Positions 17,295 through 26,062 of a DNA stretch of 34,746 nt are shown one piece after another. Made by a program: the position numbers and the translations under genes. The notes under the pieces are model-generated. The model was not told the DNA's origin. It worked only from the letters and a program-made list of their open reading frames with translations, and did not search any database. The stretch's first letter is position 1. Every line of letters begins with the position of its first letter. Source of the stretch: a virus; IMG/VR virus record IMGVR_UViG_3300047551_002253, positions 1-34,746 of that record; one strand, 5' to 3'.

Positions 17295-20200
17295 TGCCTG
17301 ATCTCATCGCTGGGGCAATGGGTGGCGGAGGCAGCGGCAAGGGCGGCGGCGGTGGAGAACAACGCACGCCCATCGAGGAGCGCGACAGTCTTGATTCCAG
17401 ACAATATGCACAAATCGTTGACCTCATTAGCGAGGGTGAAATCCAAGGCCTGAAAAATGGGCTGCAGTCGATCTTCCTTAACAACACCCCACTGCAAAGT
17501 GCAAACGGCGGATTTAATTTCAAAAGCGTCGAAATTCAGACCCGTAATGGTACGCAGAACCAAGCGTACATTCCTGGCACGTCTGACATCGAGGACGAAA
17601 AACCTGTAAGCATCACGGTTGAAGCCTCAACGCCTATTACGCGGACGATCTCGGATACAACTACCAATGCAGTGCGGGTCACGATTACAGTCCCGCAGCT
17701 GCAGCAGATTCAGGATAATGGTGACATCGTTGGCACGTCGGTCAGGCTACAGATTCAGATTCAATACAACGGTGGTGGTTACTTTGTCGCCATTGACGAT
17801 ACGATTAGCGGTCGTACAGGCGACGCCTACCAGCGTGATTACCTGATCGGCCTCGGCGGTGCCTTCCCGGTGGATGTGCGTGTCGTACGTGTCACGCCTG
17901 ATAGCACCAGCGCAAAGCTATCCAATGCCTTCAGCTGGACCAGCTACACCGAAATCACATGGGCCAAGCTGCGCTATCCCAACAGCGCTTTAGTCTCACT
18001 GCGTGTTGATGCTGAACAGTTCAACAGCATTCCAAGCCGTAGCTACCTGATCCGTGGGATCAAGGTACAGATCCCCAATAATGCAACCGTTGATCAAAGC
18101 AATGGCCGGTTGATTTACAACGGCATCTGGAATGGTACGTTCGGCGCTGCGCAATGGACATCCGACCCCGCTTGGGTGCTGTGGGATTTGCTGACCAGCA
18201 AGCGCTACGGGTTCGGGGATCATATCAGCGCCAGCCAGCTGGACAAGTGGGCATTCTTTGCCGCATCGCAGTACGCCTCAGCTCTAGTGCCTGATGGGTT
18301 CGGCGGTTACGAACCCCGCTTCTCCTGTAATGTCAACATCCAGACGCAAGAAGAAGCCTACAAGCTAATCAACGATTTGTGTTCTGTGTTCCGGGTGATG
18401 CCCTACTGGAGCACGGGCACGCTAACGATCAGCCAGGACAAGCCATCCGATCCAGCCTATCTGTTTACGCTGGCGAATGTATCCGAAGAAGGGTTCCGCT
18501 ATGAATCCAGCAGCCTGAAAAACAGGCCAACGGTCGCTGTTGTTAGTTACTTCGACATCGCTGCCAAGGACAAAGCCTATGAGGTGGTCGAAGACGCAGC
18601 CCGCATTGCGAAGTACGGAGTCGTCAAGACCGAGATCGACGCCTTTGCCTGCACCTCCCGTGGCCAGGCTAAGCGCCTCGGAGAGTGGCTGATTTATACC
18701 GAATGGGAAGAAGCCGAGACCGTTTCCTTTGTGGCGTCGATTGATGCCGGTGTGCTGGTCCGTCCTGGGCAGGTCATTGAAATCAGCGACCCTGTGCGTG
18801 CTGGATCGCGGCGTGGTGGACGGATCAATACTGCGACCACCACCACCGTCACGGTCGATGATGCCACCGGCATCACGCTGGGCACTGCAGCGCAGCTCTC
18901 GGTGATCCTGCCGACCGGAACCGTTGAAACCCGTGCAGTCAACAGCATTGCCGGCAATGTCTTTACGGTGGCGAGTGCGTTCAGCGCAGCACCCAATCCG
19001 AACAGCGTTTGGATTTACCAGACCAGCAACATCCAGACCTCGACGTGGCGGGTGCTGGCAATTCAAGAGCAGGAAGAGTGTAAATATGCAATTTCTGCAT
19101 TGGCCTACAACGCCAGTAAGTACGACTACATCGAACTTGATCGCCCGCTGCAGCAGCGTGACATCACCGACCTAAACATCATCCCAGAGTCACCCACAAA
19201 TCTAAGCATTATCGAAGCTCTCTACAAATACCGGGATCAAGTCAGGTCTAAGATAATTATCTCATGGGTGGGCGTTCAAGGGATCAATCAGTATATTGTT
19301 AAGTTCCGGAAAGACAGCGGTAATTGGTCGTCTGTTACACGGCAGCAGCAGGACTTTGAGATCCTCGACACTACTCCTGGATTCTTTGAAATTGAAGTTT
19401 ATAGCGTTAGTGCTGGTTTCAAAACCTCAGTCACTCCGCTATCTGGCAGCATTGCAGCTCTTGGCAAAACAGCACCACCAAGCAATGTCACAGCGTTTTC
19501 TGCTGCGCTGGATCCTGACGTCGGCGTCACACTTAACTGGACTGCAGTAAGTGACCTTGATTTACAGGGATATGAGATTTGGCAAGGCAGCGCTTGGGGC
19601 GGTGGAACACGAATCGGTCTCTTCGCCGCAACCAGCAAAAAGCTAGGCCTTATCTCCACTGGAACTACTACATGGTGGATTAAAGCACTTGATACTTCCG
19701 GCATCTACTCAACAACTGCCACAAGCACTTCACTAACAATTACAGGCGCATCCGCGCCAACAACTAGCGGATCATTTGCTGGCGAGAATTTTACCTTTGC
19801 GTGGAGTGCAGTAACCGGCAGCCTTAGTACGGCATTTTACGAAGTCCGATACGGCACGACATCAAGCACTTGGGATACAGCCACACTGATCAGTACCGTA
19901 AAAGGTACAACATTTACGACAAAAGCAGCATGGAGCGGAACACGACGTTTCTTTGTGGCAGCAGTAGACATTGTTGGAACCTACGGAACAAGCAATTACT
20001 TTGATGCGATTGTCATTGTTCCCACTGCCCCAACGATCACTCAGCAGGTGGTCGATAACAACGTGCTGCTCAAGTGGAACGACTGCACGCAGACCCTACC
20101 GCTCGACAGCTACGAGCTACGGCGCGGCAGCACTTGGGCGGGTGCGACAGTAATCGGCACCAAGAAAGGTGAGTTCACCACGGTCTTTGAAACAACTTCA

Positions 20201-21004
20201 GGAACCTACACCTATTGGCTGGCGGGAATAGACTTAGCGGGTAACTATGGCATACCCGGCAGCGTTTCAGCCCAGGTCAACCAGCCGCCTGACTATGTAC
20301 TCCAGCTTGATCTAAACAGTACCTTCTCAGGAGTCAAGACCAACGTTGTAAGCGATAGTGGCCACCTGATTGCTACGGTCAATACCACCGAAACGTGGCA
20401 AAGTCATTTTACAAGTCGTGGATGGACGACACCTCAAGACCAAATCAATGCAGGCTACGCATACTACGCAATGCCTACGCAAACATCCGGACAATACTAC
20501 GAAGAAATTGATTATGGCACAGTATTACCGGGAACCAAGGTCTCCATGACACTTACTGATAATCACGTCGCAGGCGCTACCACAATTACACCGACAATTA
20601 GCGTAAAAACACTAAGCACAGATGCGTGGACAGTTTACGCTGGCGTGGATTCAGTGTACGCCACGAATTTTCGATACATTAAGGCGCAATATGACTTTGC
20701 TAGCGCTGGTGGCAATGACCTACTTGAAATCACTGCTTTGAATGTCCGGCTAGACTCTAAGCAAAAGACTGACCAAGGAACAGGTACGGCAAATGCAAGC
20801 GATGCAGGAGGTACGGTAGTGAACTTCAACATACCCTTTGTGGATGTCGATGCAGTTTCCGTAACGCCAGCCACGACCACCCCCGTGTTTGCCGTCTATG
20901 ATTTTGTTGATGCACCTAATCCCACGAGCTTCAAAGTGCTGCTCTTCAACACCTCTGGGGCACGGGTAAACGGTAATTTTAGCTGGAGCGCAAGAGGAGT
21001 CTGA
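17294..21004 (+). CDS. Tail tip / host specificity protein J
   Basis: 1236 aa, similar in size to lambda gpJ. The Gly-rich N-terminus is followed by DSRQYAQIVDLISEGEIQGL, the typical J opening. The central region contains FVASIDAGVLVRPGQVIEISD and the related ring/hub domains. Three Fn3-like repeats occupy about residues 726-815, 818-905 and 910-1000, sharing a YE..xG.xW pattern and a C-terminal A.D..G.Y motif. The C-terminus (1160-1236; VNFNIPFVDVDAVSVTP, FSWSARGV) is the usual J end, here presumably the tip or receptor-contacting part. Translation is coupled to I and to the downstream fibre by TGATG overlaps. Confidence 0.93.
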   Translation: MPDLIAGAMGGGGSGKGGGGGEQRTPIEERDSLDSRQYAQIVDLISEGEIQGLKNGLQSIFLNNTPLQSANGGFNFKSVEIQTRNGTQNQAYIPGTSDIEDEKPVSITVEASTPITRTISDTTTNAVRVTITVPQLQQIQDNGDIVGTSVRLQIQIQYNGGGYFVAIDDTISGRTGDAYQRDYLIGLGGAFPVDVRVVRVTPDSTSAKLSNAFSWTSYTEITWAKLRYPNSALVSLRVDAEQFNSIPSRSYLIRGIKVQIPNNATVDQSNGRLIYNGIWNGTFGAAQWTSDPAWVLWDLLTSKRYGFGDHISASQLDKWAFFAASQYASALVPDGFGGYEPRFSCNVNIQTQEEAYKLINDLCSVFRVMPYWSTGTLTISQDKPSDPAYLFTLANVSEEGFRYESSSLKNRPTVAVVSYFDIAAKDKAYEVVEDAARIAKYGVVKTEIDAFACTSRGQAKRLGEWLIYTEWEEAETVSFVASIDAGVLVRPGQVIEISDPVRAGSRRGGRINTATTTTVTVDDATGITLGTAAQLSVILPTGTVETRAVNSIAGNVFTVASAFSAAPNPNSVWIYQTSNIQTSTWRVLAIQEQEECKYAISALAYNASKYDYIELDRPLQQRDITDLNIIPESPTNLSIIEALYKYRDQVRSKIIISWVGVQGINQYIVKFRKDSGNWSSVTRQQQDFEILDTTPGFFEIEVYSVSAGFKTSVTPLSGSIAALGKTAPPSNVTAFSAALDPDVGVTLNWTAVSDLDLQGYEIWQGSAWGGGTRIGLFAATSKKLGLISTGTTTWWIKALDTSGIYSTTATSTSLTITGASAPTTSGSFAGENFTFAWSAVTGSLSTAFYEVRYGTTSSTWDTATLISTVKGTTFTTKAAWSGTRRFFVAAVDIVGTYGTSNYFDAIVIVPTAPTITQQVVDNNVLLKWNDCTQTLPLDSYELRRGSTWAGATVIGTKKGEFTTVFETTSGTYTYWLAGIDLAGNYGIPGSVSAQVNQPPDYVLQLDLNSTFSGVKTNVVSDSGHLIATVNTTETWQSHFTSRGWTTPQDQINAGYAYYAMPTQTSGQYYEEIDYGTVLPGTKVSMTLTDNHVAGATTITPTISVKTLSTDAWTVYAGVDSVYATNFRYIKAQYDFASAGGNDLLEITALNVRLDSKQKTDQGTGTANASDAGGTVVNFNIPFVDVDAVSVTPATTTPVFAVYDFVDAPNPTSFKVLLFNTSGARVNGNFSWSARGV

Positions 21005-23256
21005 TGCCCAACGCAAACTGGTCTAATCCGACCCTCACCAGCACTTACACCAACTTCGTCAACGAGGTGAAGAACCGCGACGAAGATCTGGCGTTGCAGT
21101 TTGACGGAACAACAAGCACCAGCTTGCCAGTTAATACGATCCGGTGGGATTCTAGTGCAAATAGATGGAAGAAGTGGAACGGCTCAGCGTGGGTTGAACT
21201 AACAGGAACGTATGCGTTGACGGGGTTAACTGTCACGGGCAATATAGCTTTAACAACATCAGAACAAGCAACAATTACAGTAGGCTCTCCCAGTCAATCT
21301 GGTCCTCACAAAGTAAACGTTATTGGTGGTGGTGGTGCTGCTAACTTTGGCTATTACTTGAATGGAACTGCGCGCTTATTTTCTAACACTAGTGATACGG
21401 CTATTACTAGCATTGCTTGTAATGCCGGTAGTGCAATTACATTCTTTAATGGCACAAGTGAAGTTGCACGACTTGATAGCTCTGGCCGCGTGGGGATTGG
21501 GCTAACGCCGGTTACTCAACTTGATGTCCAAGCCGGTACAACAGCCTCGTCTTCTTTTGGCTTGCGTGTAGCGGCTGGAACTAATACTTCAGACTATTGC
21601 GTCAGATTTAATAGCGCGACTGGTGCGTTTTTAGCGGGCATTGACGGCTCCGGCCGCGTGGGGATTGGGACGAGTAGTCCTGGGGCTAACCATATTTTGG
21701 AAATTGAGGGCGGACAAAAGTATTTGGCGGTACGCACTAATGCAGGTGCAGGTGGCGCCGCAAATCCCTCTAGTTCAGATGGCCTATTCTTTTCGTGGAA
21801 CCGCAGCAATGGCGGTGGAGAGAGCAACATTGTATACGGCACGGGACTTGGCACATCACCCGGTTTAACATTTGGCTCATGGAACGGAACAACTTATGCC
21901 GAACGAATGCGCCTCACAGGCGATGGCCGGCTGGGGCTGGGAACGAGTAGTCCGCAGGCGCCGCTCCACGTTATTGGCACAGAGGGCGTGCGCGTTGAAT
22001 CGACGACTTCTTCTGATGGCCATATCCGTTTTATTAACACGAGCGGCTCTATGTCAATTGGCATGAGCGGAGCAGTTGGAAACAATTTGTTGATTTATGA
22101 TCGGACCAATAATCAAAGCGTCTACAACTACATAGGAGGTGCCAGTGGTTACCATGCTTGGAACGTTAACAACACCGAACGCCTCCGCATCGACAGCTCT
22201 GGCCTCGTAGGGATAGGAACGAGTAGTCCCTCTGCCCTATTGCATGTGGCAGGTGATGCGCAGATTCAGTCTCTCAACGGTGGGCCGCTTGCTGGCTCCC
22301 GTAACCGCATCATCAATGGTGATATGAGGATTTCGCAGCGTGGCACAAGTTTTGCGGCGCTTGCAGCAGGCGGTGCAATCACTCTTGACCGATGGGGGTG
22401 GGCCAGCAGTGGTGCAATGGTTTGCACTATTACGCAAGCCACTGATGTGCCAAATAACACTTTTCAGAGTTCATACAAAGTAGACGTGACGACTGCCGAC
22501 ACTTCTATTGCTGCTAGTGATTATGCGCATATCATGCAAAGAATTGAGGGCTACAACGTTCGTGATTTAATCGGCACCACTTTCACCCTTTCGTTTTGGG
22601 CGAAGAGTTCAAAAACTGGCACGCATTGTGTTTCATTTAGAAACGTTGGCACGGGATCTCCCGCTGCTGCTGACCGAAGTTTCATTAAAGAGTACACAAT
22701 TGCAGCAGCAAACACTTGGGAATATAAAACCGTTACAGTTGCTGGTGGTTTGATCACTGCTGGCACCTGGGACTGGACTAATGGTGCTGGATTGGATGTT
22801 GTATTCACTCTCGCTACCGGCACTACACACCAAACCACTGCTGATACATGGCAAACAGGCAACTTCATGGGTACTGCCAATCAAGTGAATGTGATGGACA
22901 ACACGGCCAATGACTTCTTCCTTACTGGCGTCCAACTTGAAGCCGGCAGTGTCGCCACTCCGTTTGAACGTAGGAGCTACGGGCAGGAGCTGGCGTTGTG
23001 TCAGAGGTATTTCGAGACTGGATTCGGAAGAATCGCAGGGTATGGCGTAGCTGGCACAGCTATGGTCAACAGCGTGTATTGGAAGCAGTCAAAAAGAGCC
23101 ATACCCACTCTGACTTATGCTCAAATGCTCAACGTGAACACTCAATCTGCCGATATTCGTAATGCAACCCATGATTCTGCAGAATGGTTTGCGTCACTCG
23201 GTGCCACTACTGGTTTCATCTGGGTCGGCACCTGGACCGCCTCTGCCGAACTGTAA
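21004..23256 (+). CDS. Tail fibre protein with GIGTSSP repeats and a C-terminal jelly-roll-like domain
   Basis: 750 aa. The N-terminus (VNEVKNRDEDLALQFDG) likely anchors to the tip. The shaft has four copies of a motif close to DSSGRVGIGTSSP followed by a LxVxG strand, around residues 155, 214, 306 and 398, a hallmark of trimeric fibre shafts. From ~432 a NRIINGDMRISQRGTSF start leads to a beta-rich region with FTLSFWAKSS and GVQLEAGSVATPFERRSYG, a carbohydrate-binding-like fold frequent in fibres. The last ~95 residues have no recognised motif. The start overlaps the J stop. A receptor-binding role is likely. Confidence 0.85.
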   Translation: MPNANWSNPTLTSTYTNFVNEVKNRDEDLALQFDGTTSTSLPVNTIRWDSSANRWKKWNGSAWVELTGTYALTGLTVTGNIALTTSEQATITVGSPSQSGPHKVNVIGGGGAANFGYYLNGTARLFSNTSDTAITSIACNAGSAITFFNGTSEVARLDSSGRVGIGLTPVTQLDVQAGTTASSSFGLRVAAGTNTSDYCVRFNSATGAFLAGIDGSGRVGIGTSSPGANHILEIEGGQKYLAVRTNAGAGGAANPSSSDGLFFSWNRSNGGGESNIVYGTGLGTSPGLTFGSWNGTTYAERMRLTGDGRLGLGTSSPQAPLHVIGTEGVRVESTTSSDGHIRFINTSGSMSIGMSGAVGNNLLIYDRTNNQSVYNYIGGASGYHAWNVNNTERLRIDSSGLVGIGTSSPSALLHVAGDAQIQSLNGGPLAGSRNRIINGDMRISQRGTSFAALAAGGAITLDRWGWASSGAMVCTITQATDVPNNTFQSSYKVDVTTADTSIAASDYAHIMQRIEGYNVRDLIGTTFTLSFWAKSSKTGTHCVSFRNVGTGSPAAADRSFIKEYTIAAANTWEYKTVTVAGGLITAGTWDWTNGAGLDVVFTLATGTTHQTTADTWQTGNFMGTANQVNVMDNTANDFFLTGVQLEAGSVATPFERRSYGQELALCQRYFETGFGRIAGYGVAGTAMVNSVYWKQSKRAIPTLTYAQMLNVNTQSADIRNATHDSAEWFASLGATTGFIWVGTWTASAEL

Positions 23257-23261
23257 TCCTC

Positions 23262-23705
23262 ATGTATCAACTAACCACCAGCAACAGCATCAAGCTGACC
23301 CTGCCTACCGGCAGCACCATGGTCCTGCCTGCCGAGAACAACGGCACCCCTGAATGGCATGAATATCAAGCCTGGCTCGACGCCGGCAACACGCCCGAGC
23401 CCGCACCTGCTCCACCGCCGCCTCCCCCCAGCTACACCGCCTTCTGGGATGCGCTACTGGTCAGCTCCGTCTACGCCTCCATCCGCACGCAGTCGATGGC
23501 CTCGCTGCCTATGAACACGCTGGCCACGGAGTTCATCGCGCTCATCGGTGATGCCAAAGCCGGCCGCCCTAACGAAGCTGCCATCCAGGCCAGCATGAGT
23601 GCTGTATTCGCCACCGGAACCTTCACCGAGGACGACGCCGAGGAGTTCACCGCTGCCCTCGCCGCTGGACGGCTTGACGACGTGTACTCCTTAGCCGCGC
23701 CCTAA
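23262..23705 (+). CDS. Putative fibre-associated chaperone, paralogue 1
   Basis: 147 aa from ATG 23262, six bases after the fibre gene; a longer frame to 23184 would overlap the fibre gene and is less likely. A short beta-like N-terminus (YQLTTSNSIKLTLPTGST), a Pro-rich linker (PEPAPAPPPPPP) and a helical domain (FWDALLVSSVYASI to DDVYSLAAP) are visible. The helical domain is paralogous to the C-terminus of the 28533 gene. Both follow adhesin genes, so an assembly-chaperone role is inferred, not shown. The stop sits in a degenerate copy of the dispersed repeat (CTAAACCGCCACGC, 23702-23715). Confidence 0.7.
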   Translation: MYQLTTSNSIKLTLPTGSTMVLPAENNGTPEWHEYQAWLDAGNTPEPAPAPPPPPPSYTAFWDALLVSSVYASIRTQSMASLPMNTLATEFIALIGDAKAGRPNEAAIQASMSAVFATGTFTEDDAEEFTAALAAGRLDDVYSLAAP

Positions 23706-23755
23706 ACCGCCACGCATCGCTTCAAGTTCACTTACATTCACTCCGGATTGACCAA

Positions 23756-23926
23756 ATGCCCTGCACCAAAGAACAACTCATCACCGCCATCAACAGCTAC
23801 GCCAGCGCTCGCACCACTGGCGATGCACCTCTGATTCAACTGGCTGCGCAAGCTTTGACCGAGGTGGTAGACACACTTGAGTTCAGCGAGCCCGAAGTAG
23901 CCGAGAACAATGGCGGTCAAGAGTAA
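23756..23926 (+). CDS. Small acidic helical protein, unknown function
   Basis: 56 aa, from ATG 23756 (MPCTKEQLITAIN) to TAA 23924-23926. It is predicted to be two helices with an acidic C-terminus (EFSEPEVAEN). It overlaps the next small gene by 17 bp in another frame. Such short proteins occur beside fibre genes in cyanophages. The coding assignment rests on compact spacing and sensible composition. Confidence 0.55.
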   Translation: MPCTKEQLITAINSYASARTTGDAPLIQLAAQALTEVVDTLEFSEPEVAENNGGQE

Positions 23927-24059
23927 AACCGGCGTTGCCCGCATCGACCACCAGCCCGGTAAGCCCAAGCGCACGCGGCAAGGTAAGTCGCTACGCACCA
24001 AGCTCGCGGCAACCAGCCGCAACGGCCCCGGTAAACGCTATCGAGGGCAGGGCAGATAG
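23910..24059 (+). CDS. Small highly basic protein ending in RYRGQGR
   Basis: 49 aa from ATG 23910 to TAG 24057-24059. It is rich in Lys/Arg/Gly/Thr (KPKRTRQGKS, GKRYRGQGR) with almost no acidic residues. I recognise the general pattern (AVKSKTG, IDHxPGKPKxTRQG, RGQGR) from short conserved cyanophage proteins of unknown function. The charge suggests nucleic-acid binding, but this is inference. The start lies inside the preceding gene, implying coupled translation. Confidence 0.65.
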   Translation: MAVKSKTGVARIDHQPGKPKRTRQGKSLRTKLAATSRNGPGKRYRGQGR

Positions 24060-24068
24060 AATCCAGCC

Positions 24069-24407
24069 ATGGCGATCAGTCCCGGCCGATACGATCCAAA
24101 TGTCCAGCGACGTGCGGACTACAGCATCACTCTGCAATTCAAAGACAGCAATAACGTCGCAATCAACTTAACGAGCTGGACCGTAGCCGCTCAAGTATGG
24201 AACCAGGCACGCATCATAAAATACGCTGACTTTGCCGTAACATACACAAATCGCATTGCCGGCACCGTAGAGATTGCACTTACCGACGAACAAACTGCCA
24301 CCCTCCCAAACCAAGCCTGGTACGACGTACTCCTTACAAATCCCGCAGGCCTTAAAGAATACTACTTAGAGGGTATAATGTATGTCAGCGAGGGATACAC
24401 CGCATGA
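24069..24407 (+). CDS. Beta-rich structural protein of the fibre region (BppU N-terminal-like)
   Basis: 112 aa. The pattern is RRADYSITLQFKDSNNVAINLTSW, then VEIALTDEQTATLP and ends YYLEGIMYVSEGYTA, an Ig-like layout resembling N-terminal domains of BppU-type baseplate proteins. It begins nine bases after the basic protein and overlaps the next gene by four bases (ATGA at 24404-24407). Likely a virion component attaching fibres; the exact role is unknown. Confidence 0.65.
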   Translation: MAISPGRYDPNVQRRADYSITLQFKDSNNVAINLTSWTVAAQVWNQARIIKYADFAVTYTNRIAGTVEIALTDEQTATLPNQAWYDVLLTNPAGLKEYYLEGIMYVSEGYTA

Positions 24408-24634
24408 CATCCGTAAACGTTACTGAAGGCGACGCAACCGTCGTAACAATCGTAACAGCTGGTCCGCAAGGCCCCTCCGGTACCAGCAACATCAACGTAC
24501 TTAACGACTTAGCCGATGTCGATACAACATCAAAAGTAGATAAGAGCGTTCTTTATTACGACGCATCTACCAACTTATTCAAAGCGGATGCTATTTGGAC
24601 TACAAGCGAACTAACCGACGGCGGGAACTTCTGA
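24404..24634 (+). CDS. Short fibre-region protein with collagen-like GPQGPSG
   Basis: 76 aa. A short beta N-terminus (TSVNVTEGDATVVTIVTAG) leads into GPQGPSG and a LNDLADVDTTSKVDKSVLYYDAS segment typical of repetitive fibre proteins. It may be a small tip-attached peptide, or a truncated remnant of a longer collagen-like fibre. It overlaps the upstream gene by four bases. There is no gene in the 75 bp that follow. Confidence 0.6.
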   Translation: MTSVNVTEGDATVVTIVTAGPQGPSGTSNINVLNDLADVDTTSKVDKSVLYYDASTNLFKADAIWTTSELTDGGNF

Positions 24635-24709
24635 GACTCCTGCCAAGGTGCGCTGCCTAGATCTGCATTGAGGCGTCTTCGCTAAGATTCCGGTAATGCC
24701 CCGGTCGTC

Positions 24710-26017
24710 ATGAGCAACAACATCCGTATCAAACGGCGTGCCAGTGGTAATGCTGGAGCGCCCAGTAGCCTTCTGAATGCTGAGTTGGCCTTTAACGAGG
24801 TTGACGATACCCTGTATTACGGCAAAGGCTTATCGGGCGGATTAGCTGCAACCGTCGAAGCCATCGCAGGTAAAGGTGCGTTCGTCAATCTGACCGGAAC
24901 GCAAACCATTAGCGGCACAAAAACCTTCACCGGTACGCTCAACCTCGGCTCTGCCACACTCAGCGGCAACGCCACGTTCAGCAATAACCTGACAATTTCA
25001 GGCGACCTTACCGTTAACGGTACAACCACCACCATTAACTCGACTACCGTAACCACAGATGATAAGAATATCGTCTTAGCTGATACTGCCACACCTTCTG
25101 ACGCTACGAGTGACGGTGGCGGCATCACCCTTCGCGGAACCACCGACAAACTGTTCCGCTGGCTAGATGCCACAGATGCGTGGACAAGCTCGGAGCACAT
25201 GGATCTTGCCTCTGGCAAGGCCTACTACATCCACGGCAACCAAGTGCTCAACGGCACCACGCTAGGCAGCGGTGTGACCGCGAGTTCGCTCACCAGCGTC
25301 GGCACGCTGACCAGTGGCGCTCTCGGTAGCGGCTTTACCACGGTGGGCGTGGCCCAGGGTGGAACGGGCCAGACCACCTACACCGATGGCCAACTGCTGA
25401 TCGGCAACTCCACGGGCAACACGCTCACCAAAGCCACGCTGACCGCTGGCACGGGGATTTCGATCTCTAACGGCTCCGGCTCCATCACGATCTCCAGCAG
25501 CGGCGCCAACTTCACGGCTGGCGACGGCCTCGATCTGATTGGCAGCGAGCTGAGTCTGGACCTCAAAGCCAATGGCGGCTTGGTGATTGAGAGCACCGAG
25601 CTGGCCCTGAATCTCGGCGCATCGTCGATCACCGGCACACTCGCTATTGCGGATGGCGGAACGGGCGCGACGGATGCCGGCACGGCTCGCACCAACCTTG
25701 GCTTGGCCGTCGGCACCAACGTTCAGGCCTACGACGCTGATCTCGACGCCCTATCGGGAATGCAGACCGGCGCCGCTACGGCCCTGGCCCTGCTGACCTC
25801 GACCGAGATCGCCATTCTCGACGGGGCACTGGTCACTACCGCCGAGCTGAACATCATCGATGGCACCACCACTGCCACAGCCACCACCCTGCAGGCAACC
25901 GACAGGATGGTGATTAACGATGCCGGCACGATGGTGCAGGTGGCCCTAAGCGACTTGGTGACATTCTTCGAGGATGGCACGACATCCGGCTTTGATATTG
26001 ACGGCGGCACGTTCTAA
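24710..26017 (+). CDS. Tail fibre-like structural protein of cyanophage type
   Basis: 435 aa. The N-terminus (SNNIRIKRRASGNAG, then LLNAELAFNEVDDTLYYGKG) is a signature I associate with cyanophage structural proteins. Further features are the repetitive TISGTKTFTGTLNLGSATLSG region, an AQGGTGQTTYTDGQLLIG motif, and IADGGTGATDAGTARTNLGL followed by LDALSGM, a common fibre repeat. It has no enzymatic motif. Probably a trimeric fibre or spike; whether it sits on the tail or the head is not visible. Confidence 0.8.
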   Translation: MSNNIRIKRRASGNAGAPSSLLNAELAFNEVDDTLYYGKGLSGGLAATVEAIAGKGAFVNLTGTQTISGTKTFTGTLNLGSATLSGNATFSNNLTISGDLTVNGTTTTINSTTVTTDDKNIVLADTATPSDATSDGGGITLRGTTDKLFRWLDATDAWTSSEHMDLASGKAYYIHGNQVLNGTTLGSGVTASSLTSVGTLTSGALGSGFTTVGVAQGGTGQTTYTDGQLLIGNSTGNTLTKATLTAGTGISISNGSGSITISSSGANFTAGDGLDLIGSELSLDLKANGGLVIESTELALNLGASSITGTLAIADGGTGATDAGTARTNLGLAVGTNVQAYDADLDALSGMQTGAATALALLTSTEIAILDGALVTTAELNIIDGTTTATATTLQATDRMVINDAGTMVQVALSDLVTFFEDGTTSGFDIDGGTF

Positions 26018-26062
26018 GCAGCGCCGCTAATTGCCCGCTACATAGCACTCTGAGGCAGCCAC

